Source of the DNA: Pseudanabaena sp. UBA1465 | GTDB lineage: Bacteria; Cyanobacteriota; Cyanobacteriia; Pseudanabaenales; Pseudanabaenaceae | Direction: 5' to 3' | Assembly: GCA_002325645.1 (NCBI GenBank) | Contig: DCSN01000020.1 | Coordinates: 1 to 18,779 of the forward strand | DNA length: 18,779 nucleotides | Made by a program: the position numbers and the translations under genes | Shown here: one piece after another, positions 13,635-18,779 of the stretch | How the letters are laid out: every line of letters starts with the position of its first letter | Numbering within the stretch: the first letter of the stretch is position 1 | Notes under the pieces: model-generated | The model's input: the letters and a program-made list of their open reading frames with translations, nothing else | What the model was told of the DNA's origin: nothing | The model's database searches: none

Positions 13635-13645
13635 GTTTAGTGTGT

Positions 13646-13945
13646 TTAGTTACTACCAGTAAATATGACATCAGGGAATTTACCTTGAGCTTCTGTCATT
13701 GGGCGATTTTTGCCCTCTTGCTGCCAGTAATTAATTACTTCGGTTGCCTTATTTAAAATCTCGATCCGATCTTGATCGGCAATCCAAGGCTTGCTTTCCA
13801 TTTCTGATTTAAGTTGATCCCAAGCATCATCACGGGGCCAGAAGAAATACTTGGTGAGAGGGCTGAAGCCTTTGCCAACGACTTGATCGACGGCAAGAGC
13901 TACATTATTCTCTAACCATAAGATTTTTAGAATAAACTGGGACAA
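13646..13945 (-). CDS. ycf65: Ribosomal protein PSRP-3/Ycf65 (cS23)
   Basis: A 99-residue protein of the PSRP-3/Ycf65 family, a component of the small ribosomal subunit in plastids and cyanobacteria. Diagnostic segments are KILWLENNVALAVDQ, GFSPLTKYFFWPRDDAW and LNKATEVINYW. The frame opens with a TTG codon at 13943-13945, nine bases after a strong GGAGG (13955-13959 on the other strand). No ATG suits the conserved N-terminus, so TTG is the likely start. The gene is convergent with psbC and divergent from the HAD phosphatase gene. Confidence 0.92.
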   Translation of the reverse strand: MSQFILKILWLENNVALAVDQVVGKGFSPLTKYFFWPRDDAWDQLKSEMESKPWIADQDRIEILNKATEVINYWQQEGKNRPMTEAQGKFPDVIFTGSN

Positions 13946-13954
13946 TGCTACCTA

Positions 13955-13959
13955 CCTCC
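13955..13959 (-). promoter_or_regulatory. Shine-Dalgarno site deciding the TTG start of ycf65
   Basis: GGAGG on the minus strand lies nine bases upstream of TTG. It is one of the few perfect ribosome sites in the window and makes the rare start codon credible. Confidence 0.75.
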
Positions 13960-14005
13960 AAGAAAAGTTAAATTACATATTAAAGTAGCGATCTTGCAAT
14001 ATAAC

Positions 14006-14809
14006 ATGATTGAACTCTCAAAAGTTGCCTCAGAATCAACAAATGTAAAAACTTTTATATTTGATATTGATGGTGTAATTCGGGATGTGTCGGGTTCCTA
14101 TCATCGCGCATTGGCTGATACGGTTGAATATTTTACAAATTCGGGATTTCGCCCTAGCCATGAAGAAATTGATGAATTAAAGACTGAGGGTCTTTGGAAT
14201 AATGACTGGGAAGCATCTCAGGAACTAATTAAAAGATATTTTCAGGAACTAGAAAAAGCCGTTAAGATCGATTATGACGATATTGTTGCTTTTTTTCAGC
14301 GACGCTATCGTGGTATGCAGTCTGACTGGTCGGATGGATATATTGCGACTGAGCCTTTAATTGCCACAACGGAATATTTTCAAAGCTTGACAAGGGCTGG
14401 TATTGGTTGGGGATTTTTTAGTGGGGCAACTAGGGCTTCGGCAGGTTATGTGTTGCAGCGCTTGCAAGTTGTTGATCCTATATTGGTGGCGATGGAGGAT
14501 GCGTCGGGTAAGCCTGATCCCACGGGGCTATTGCTGGCGGTGAAGCAGATTGAGAGTAAGCAAGAAAAATCTCCAAATGTCGTTGTATATGTGGGTGATA
14601 CGGTTGCCGATATGCTAACGGTGGTTAAGGCGAGAGACTTTGAGCCTAATTATCAATACTTTGCGATTGGTGTGATCCCGCCCCATGTGACTGAGGATTT
14701 GCGCGATCGCTATGCAGCTTTACTTAGGGAAAATGGTGCAGATCTGGTTTTGAATAGTGTGTTGGAGCTAACGCCTCAGCTTAATCTATCGCAAAGTCTT
14801 GTAAGTTAA
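14006..14809 (+). CDS. HAD-superfamily hydrolase, subfamily IA (TIGR01548-like)
   Basis: A 267-residue HAD phosphatase. Motif I is FDIDGVIRD with nucleophile D20 and D22. Motif II is SGATRAS around S139. Motif III is GKPDP with K169. Motif IV is GDTVADM with D198 and D202, the magnesium ligands. The helical cap between motifs I and II (residues 30-115) marks subfamily IA. Cyanobacterial relatives are named as TIGR01548-type phosphatases, and the substrate is unknown. I chose ATG 14006; a TTG four codons upstream would also be in frame. The start of ycf65 lies 60 bases away on the opposite strand, so the two share a promoter region. The ycf54 gene follows after 57 bases and may be co-transcribed. 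Confidence 0.88.
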   Translation: MIELSKVASESTNVKTFIFDIDGVIRDVSGSYHRALADTVEYFTNSGFRPSHEEIDELKTEGLWNNDWEASQELIKRYFQELEKAVKIDYDDIVAFFQRRYRGMQSDWSDGYIATEPLIATTEYFQSLTRAGIGWGFFSGATRASAGYVLQRLQVVDPILVAMEDASGKPDPTGLLLAVKQIESKQEKSPNVVVYVGDTVADMLTVVKARDFEPNYQYFAIGVIPPHVTEDLRDRYAALLRENGADLVLNSVLELTPQLNLSQSLVS

Positions 14810-14866
14810 ATTAGCGCTACCATAGATTTGGCTTTACAAGCTATTACCTTGTTAAGAAAAAAATTT

Positions 14867-15208
14867 ATGTCAGAGTCAAAGCAATATTATTTTGTGGCTG
14901 CAAGCCGTAAGTATTTGTGTGAGGACGAAGGGAAACCTTTGAGCGAAACACTGTCGGAGCGTCGTCGCAATTTTGAAGCTCGCAATCTAGAGGTTAACTT
15001 TTGGTTGATCGAGCAGCCTGCTTTTTTGGAAGCCCCTGAGATGGCAAGTATCAAAAAGCAAATCCCACAACCTGCGGCGGCTGTTGTCACGACTGATCCC
15101 AATACTATGCGTTGGCTGAAGTTGAGACTTGAGTTTGTGGTGACAGGTGAATTTACTGCACCTAGTGCCTCAATTCCTGATCCTTTGGCATCCTTGGCGA
15201 TCGCCTAA
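14867..15208 (+). CDS. ycf54: Ycf54, subunit of the Mg-protoporphyrin monomethyl ester cyclase
   Basis: A 113-residue Ycf54 (DUF2488) protein. In Synechocystis, Ycf54 binds the aerobic cyclase AcsF/CycI and is needed for closing ring E in chlorophyll synthesis. Conserved segments are YYFVAASRKYL, FWLIEQPAFLEAPEM, PQPAAAVVTTD, WLKLRLEFVVTGEF and the ending IPDPLASL. Length fits the family. I chose ATG 14867 because family members begin a few residues before YYFVAAS. The C-terminal codons of ALAIA* run into a HIP1 octamer. A long palindrome follows as probable terminator. Confidence 0.93.
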   Translation: MSESKQYYFVAASRKYLCEDEGKPLSETLSERRRNFEARNLEVNFWLIEQPAFLEAPEMASIKKQIPQPAAAVVTTDPNTMRWLKLRLEFVVTGEFTAPSASIPDPLASLAIA

Positions 15209-15234
15209 TACAGGGCTTTGCGCTTTCTTAAAAC

Positions 15235-15285
15235 CTAGATAAACTTTAAAAAGCTTGCTTCGCAAGCTTTTTAAAGTTTATCTAG
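15235..15285. terminator. 24-bp perfect palindrome after ycf54
   Basis: Arms 15235-15258 and 15262-15285 are exact reverse complements around TTC. The inner AAGCTTGC/GCAAGCTT core recurs in the hairpin at 1395-1439. The preceding bases (TTGCGCTTTCTTAAAAC) resemble the last 40 bases of the window, where a related copy begins. It is therefore probably a dispersed repeat that also acts as terminator. Confidence 0.7.
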
Positions 15286-15329
15286 AGTCCACAAAAACTA
15301 AATAGGCGATCGCCTAATCACCAAAAAAG

Positions 15330-15352
15330 ACAAAGGGCTTAAGCCCCCTTGT
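15330..15352 (+). terminator. Imperfect hairpin before the PP2C gene
   Basis: ACAA and GGGCTT pair with AAGCCC and TTGT, with a bulge, followed by TTTCTT. It could be a second terminator after ycf54 or a leader structure for the phosphatase gene. Confidence 0.4.
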
Positions 15353-15379
15353 TTCTTAAACTTTTAAATAACTGATCTT

Positions 15380-16315
15380 GTGTTTAAACCTTATTGCGGT
15401 AATCCTCATTTTGGCTGGCATTCCCATGATGGGTATGCAAATTTTGGATTTAAGGCGATCGCGGCAAATGGTCAGCAGCTTCAGAAATATGGCGATCGCG
15501 ATTTATACAAAGTTACTAAAAATCACGCTTTAGCAAGACAGCAATTAGATTATAGGGTTGCCCTCATTCAAAGCTTTGCGGTGCAAAAGGCTGGCAATGC
15601 GATCGCGGAATGTGAGGATCTTTGGGATTATGTAGATCGCGATCGCCAAATTTCTATAGCTTTGTCCGATGGGGCAACCGAATCTTCCTTTGCGCGGGAA
15701 TGGTCAAAGGAGTTAGTTACGGCTTTTGTAAATTGCGATCACCGCAATCTGCAAGATCCTCATGGTAAAAAGTCTTGGCTATTACCATTGCAGCAAAAAT
15801 GGCAAACATGGTTAGTCAATCAGAACCTATCTTGGTTTGCGAAGCGCAAGGCGAGTGAAGGTGCGTTTGCGACTTTTTTAAGTCTAGAAATTTTTCCTGA
15901 TTTAAGTTGGCAAGCTTTTGCGGTAGGAGATTCTTGTTTATTTGTCGTGCGTGATTGCTCAACCGATCAAAATCTCCAAAATCTAAATGCTCAAAAATTG
16001 CAGAGCAGTTTTCCTTTACAAAATAGCCAAGAATTTAATCATCGACCTCGATTAATTAGTACACATACTGATGTTGCCAATATGCAGATTAATCAAATTA
16101 ATGGCATTGTCGAGCTTGGCGATCGCTTTTATCTGACCACCGATGCGATCGCCTGTTGGATTTTTAAACAACTCGAAGCTAAGCAAAATCCTTGGGTAAA
16201 ATTAGGGGAGATAAGTTCGCAAGATGAGTTTGCAAATTGGGTGAATGAATTGCGCGATCGCCATGAAATCGCCAATGACGATACAACGCTATTGTGCCTA
16301 GAAATCAAGAGATAA
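15380..16315 (+). CDS. PP2C-family protein serine/threonine phosphatase
   Basis: A 311-residue metal-dependent phosphatase of the PPM/PP2C family, which removes phosphate from Ser/Thr of proteins. Metal-binding acidic residues are visible: ECEDLWDY near 77-84, SDGATE at 96-101 (D97, G98), VGDSCLF in the middle, TTDAIACW, and the late NDDTTLL. The first 65 residues show no known domain. No membrane segment or signal peptide is present, so it should be cytosolic. The start is GTG at 15380 with no good ribosome site, so the N-terminus is uncertain. The gene lies upstream of a kinase gene, separated by a toxin-antitoxin remnant. PP2C and kinase genes are paired in several bacterial systems, including the TerY-P triads, but no vWA partner is present here. 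Confidence 0.8.
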   Translation: MFKPYCGNPHFGWHSHDGYANFGFKAIAANGQQLQKYGDRDLYKVTKNHALARQQLDYRVALIQSFAVQKAGNAIAECEDLWDYVDRDRQISIALSDGATESSFAREWSKELVTAFVNCDHRNLQDPHGKKSWLLPLQQKWQTWLVNQNLSWFAKRKASEGAFATFLSLEIFPDLSWQAFAVGDSCLFVVRDCSTDQNLQNLNAQKLQSSFPLQNSQEFNHRPRLISTHTDVANMQINQINGIVELGDRFYLTTDAIACWIFKQLEAKQNPWVKLGEISSQDEFANWVNELRDRHEIANDDTTLLCLEIKR

Positions 16316-16319
16316 ACCA

Positions 16320-16547
16320 ATGCTCAAAACCTACGAAGCCATAATTCAAGATGGACAAGTCCAGTGGTTGGCTGAAAAGCCAGATATTAGATCGGGGCGC
16401 GTGTTTATCACTGTTCTTGAAGAGCGATCAACGGTAACGCCGTCAATAAACGCAGCAATAAATAGCTCATTAAAGCAAGATTTGCTTAATCTCTTTGGTT
16501 CTGAACCAGATGCTCAGGATATTCCTAGAAAAAGGTTTGAAATCTAA
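16320..16547 (+). CDS. Probable antitoxin of a VapC-type pair
   Basis: A 75-residue protein immediately before a VapC remnant, sharing one base in TAATG. The first half (MLKTYEAIIQDGQVQWLAEKP, then a short strand ending in VFITVLEE) looks like a small beta-rich DNA-binding head. The tail (LKQDLLNLFGSEPDAQDIPRKRFEI) is a helix with a basic end, as in antitoxins that wrap around PIN toxins. Family assignment rests on the neighbour, size and overlap. It starts five bases after the PP2C stop codon, so it is probably transcribed with that gene. Confidence 0.65.
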   Translation: MLKTYEAIIQDGQVQWLAEKPDIRSGRVFITVLEERSTVTPSINAAINSSLKQDLLNLFGSEPDAQDIPRKRFEI

Positions 16548-16741
16548 TGATTCTTGCAGATACATCAATCTGGATAGATTACCTGCGCGGACAAAATGAT
16601 CGCCTTATGGGTAGGGGGATTGGCTGGGTTGATGCCAATTTACTAGCCTCAGTTTCTCAAGATTCAGCCAAACTATGGACTCGCGACAAAAGGCTAAATG
16701 CCATTGCCCAAGACTTAAACCTTGTCCATGTTTCCGAATAA
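16547..16741 (+). pseudogene. VapC-type PIN toxin with internal in-frame deletion
   Basis: A 64-residue remnant of a PIN-domain ribonuclease that is normally about 130 residues long. The N-terminus MILADTSIWIDYLRGQNDRL keeps the first catalytic aspartate (D5). The C-terminus GRGIGWVDANLLAS...LWTRDKRL keeps the later acidic residues. The middle, which should carry the second acidic residue (in a GEL-type segment) and several helices, is missing between Leu20 and Met21. The frame is kept across the junction. The protein is probably inactive, while its antitoxin is intact. Confidence 0.8.
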
Positions 16742-16788
16742 AAAACAATGAAAAAAATGCTACTGGGGCTAGAAATTTGTTGCCAACC

Positions 16789-18732
16789 ATGACCAATATC
16801 CAGACTTGGCCGTTAAATATTGACTTCACGATCGCGGTGCAAAATCCACAGCTTTGCTTTGCCGATCCCGATCTTAAGCAAGCCAGTACATCCAAAAATT
16901 CACGCGGGAGGGTTCTGCTTTGGTCTGGCAACTTTGCCACGGTGTATAAACTCACAAAGGGCGATCGCTCTTGGGCGGTGCGTTGCTTTACCCGCACCCC
17001 GCAATCTGATGTCCAAGAACGCTATCAGTTGATCAGTGAATATCTCAGTCAACATCAGATTCCTTACTTGGTTGATTTTGAATTTTTAGCTCAGGGGATT
17101 TTGGTAAAAGGGGAATGGTATCCGATTCTGAAAATGGATTGGGTAGAGGGAACGGAAATAGATCGCTATATTGGCGAATATATCGATGATTCGCAAGTAT
17201 TGTTGCGTTTAGACCGCCAGTTAAAACAATTGCAACAGGATTTGCAAGAAGTGGGAATTGCTCATGGTGACTTACAGCATGGCAATATCATGGTGGACGA
17301 GCATGGGGAATTAAAACTAGTTGACTACGACGGGATGTATGTACCTGCTTTGCGTGGTTCGCCGCCCCTTGAGGTGGGGCATCCTAACTATCAGCCGCCC
17401 AAACGATCTACTGATGATTTTGGCGATCGCCTTGATGAATTTTCCTTTGCCGTAATTTCCCTATCGCTTCGCGCTCTTGCCACGGAGCCACATTTGTGGG
17501 AAACCTTCCATGAAGATAATAAAAACTTAATTTTTCGTCAAAATGATTTTGAAGAACCCGATGCTTCACCAGTGTTTCAGGCGATCGCGAATATTCCCGA
17601 TGATGAAACTCGTGAATTGTGCGATCGCTTAATCCGTCGCTGTCACGGCAAAGAAGACGAAAAACATCTCGCTCAAAAATCACTGCAACTTAAATTAGTT
17701 GCCAATCAATTATTTACTAATAAATTATTTTGGCTAGGTGGATTATTTAGCATCGCTTTAGTAGCGATCGCCGTTAGTTTGAGCCTAAACTTTCGGAAAA
17801 CCCCAAATCAATCCTTAATTACAAAAACAATTGAACCGACACCGACCACTTCTCCTTTGCCAAAGCCAAGCGATTCTCCTAGTCCTGCGGCAACTCCTAA
17901 ATTAAAACCCCTCACAGTTACGGATTTACTTGACCAATATGCCAAAGGGCGGCGAGATTTTGCCTATACGCAGTTAATTAGTGCTAAAAGCGATCGCTTG
18001 CAAGGTCAAGATTTACGAAATATCAATCTCAGTAACTCCATTCTCGAAAATATTGATTTGCGTCAGGTCATCTTCAAAAATGCTAATTTAAACGGGATCA
18101 AGATAGTTAGAGTCGATTTGCGGGGAGCAGATCTAAGTAATGCCACCCTAATTGATGCAAACCTCTCATTTTCTAATCTTGTAGAGGCTAATCTGACGCA
18201 ATCAAACCTATTGCGAGCAAATTTAGGTCAAGCAAAACTAGGCTCAGCAATTTTACAAAAAGCTGAATTAATGAGAATAAACTTCAGCGAGGCAGATCTT
18301 AATGGGGCAAATCTTAATGGAGCCAACTTAGTATTAGCTAATCTTCGTAAAGCGAACCTTGCTAAAGCAAATTTGCGCGAGAGCAATTTATCAGCCGCCA
18401 ATCTTACGGAGGCAATCTTAGACGGAGCCGATTTATCTGCCGCAGATTTGCGATCGGCGGAACTGCACTTAACTAATTTTACAAACGCCAATCTCAGTGC
18501 TGCTAACCTAACTACAGCAAATTTAGTATTAATTGAATTTGCGGGCGCAAATCTTAATGGGGCAAATTTTCGGAATGCGATCGTAGAAAATGTTGGCAGT
18601 ATCGAATCCGCAGATTTTACGAATGCTATAAATTTGAGTAGTAACATCCGTAAATATTTTTGTTCTTTGGCTTCGGGAAACATTGCGGAAACAGATACAT
18701 CTACAAAATCAACCCTTAATTGTTTGCCTTGA
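16789..18732 (+). CDS. Membrane Ser/Thr kinase-like protein with C-terminal pentapeptide repeats
   Basis: A 648-residue protein with three parts. Residues 40-230 are a kinase domain: a glycine-loop remnant SGNFATVYK, catalytic HGDLQHGN (D161, N166) and a DYDG metal motif near D179. The usual VAIK lysine reads AVR (R65), so activity is uncertain. Residues 313-333 are a transmembrane helix, followed by a Thr/Pro/Ser linker (345-372). From about 407 to 620 come tandem pentapeptide repeats of the A-(N/D)-L-x-x type, which form a right-handed beta-helix, and then a short tail with a cysteine. This kinase-plus-pentapeptide layout is frequent in cyanobacteria. I chose ATG 16789; the frame stays open to 16675 but that part overlaps the VapC remnant. 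The PP2C gene nearby is the likely opposing phosphatase. Confidence 0.85.
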   Translation: MTNIQTWPLNIDFTIAVQNPQLCFADPDLKQASTSKNSRGRVLLWSGNFATVYKLTKGDRSWAVRCFTRTPQSDVQERYQLISEYLSQHQIPYLVDFEFLAQGILVKGEWYPILKMDWVEGTEIDRYIGEYIDDSQVLLRLDRQLKQLQQDLQEVGIAHGDLQHGNIMVDEHGELKLVDYDGMYVPALRGSPPLEVGHPNYQPPKRSTDDFGDRLDEFSFAVISLSLRALATEPHLWETFHEDNKNLIFRQNDFEEPDASPVFQAIANIPDDETRELCDRLIRRCHGKEDEKHLAQKSLQLKLVANQLFTNKLFWLGGLFSIALVAIAVSLSLNFRKTPNQSLITKTIEPTPTTSPLPKPSDSPSPAATPKLKPLTVTDLLDQYAKGRRDFAYTQLISAKSDRLQGQDLRNINLSNSILENIDLRQVIFKNANLNGIKIVRVDLRGADLSNATLIDANLSFSNLVEANLTQSNLLRANLGQAKLGSAILQKAELMRINFSEADLNGANLNGANLVLANLRKANLAKANLRESNLSAANLTEAILDGADLSAADLRSAELHLTNFTNANLSAANLTTANLVLIEFAGANLNGANFRNAIVENVGSIESADFTNAINLSSNIRKYFCSLASGNIAETDTSTKSTLNCLP

Positions 18733-18734
18733 AG

Positions 18735-18779
18735 TCGTTATGGCGTTTTGCGCTTGTTTAAAATCCAGATAAATTTTCA
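18735..18779. repeat. Start of a dispersed repeat, cut by the window end
   Basis: TTTTGCGCTTGTTTAAAATC and the following CAGATAAATTTT resemble 15218-15249, just before and into the 24-bp palindrome after ycf54. The right arm would lie beyond the window. Confidence 0.5.

Noticed and set aside
14828..14866. Longer start for ycf54 at TTG 14828
   Set aside because: Ycf54 proteins begin shortly before YYFVAAS; ATG 14867 gives the usual length.
16675..16788. Longer start for the kinase at 16675
   Set aside because: It overlaps the VapC remnant in another frame and encodes a Cys/Lys-rich stretch unlike the rest; ATG 16789 fits the kinase family better.
18228..18683. 151-codon frame opposite the pentapeptide repeats
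   Set aside because: A repetitive antisense frame produced by the pentapeptide codon pattern; no independent support.

Overview
The window looks like chromosome from a filamentous cyanobacterium, most like Pseudanabaena. The evidence is psbD and psbC (photosystem II D2 and CP43), the circadian-input protein LdpA, several genes otherwise known from algal plastids (ycf45, ycf52-like GNAT, ycf54, ycf65/PSRP-3), and many copies of the HIP1 octamer GCGATCGC. Base composition is moderately AT-rich and many intergenic gaps carry long perfect palindromes. The genus is an inference; the phylum is secure.

Layout. Positions 3-76 hold tRNA-Arg(CCG) with its terminator, then a small membrane-anchored protein and a Ycf52-type acetyltransferase (+). 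On the minus strand follow a TPR protein and pyrE. A small secreted protein (3350-3802, +) lies divergent to pyrE. From 4099 to 10395 everything is on the minus strand: ycf45 (AAA+/R3H), a MazF-type toxin-antitoxin pair, ldpA and leuS. An AT-rich 495-bp leader precedes psbD and psbC (+). psbC converges on ycf65 (-) across two mirror-image terminators. The right part (+) holds a HAD phosphatase, ycf54 (Mg-protoporphyrin cyclase subunit), a PP2C-type phosphatase, an antitoxin with an internally deleted VapC toxin, and a membrane kinase with a pentapeptide-repeat C-terminus.

How they fit. psbD/psbC, ycf54 (chlorophyll synthesis), ldpA (redox/light input to the clock) and ycf65 (ribosome) are photosynthetic housekeeping. 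The PP2C phosphatase and the kinase probably form an opposing signalling pair, now separated by a decaying toxin-antitoxin insertion.

The most unusual structure is mobile or repeat-derived. (1) The MazF module sits between two 59-bp direct repeats that each encode the C-terminus of ldpA, with a further relic of ldpA next to one copy. (2) leuS contains two different palindromic interspersed repeats inserted in frame, so repeat DNA is translated into LeuRS. (3) psbD and psbC, normally overlapping, are separated by 213 bp holding a strong terminator and a 13-bp inverted repeat. (4) VapC has lost its middle third. No complete new defence or biosynthetic system was recognised.
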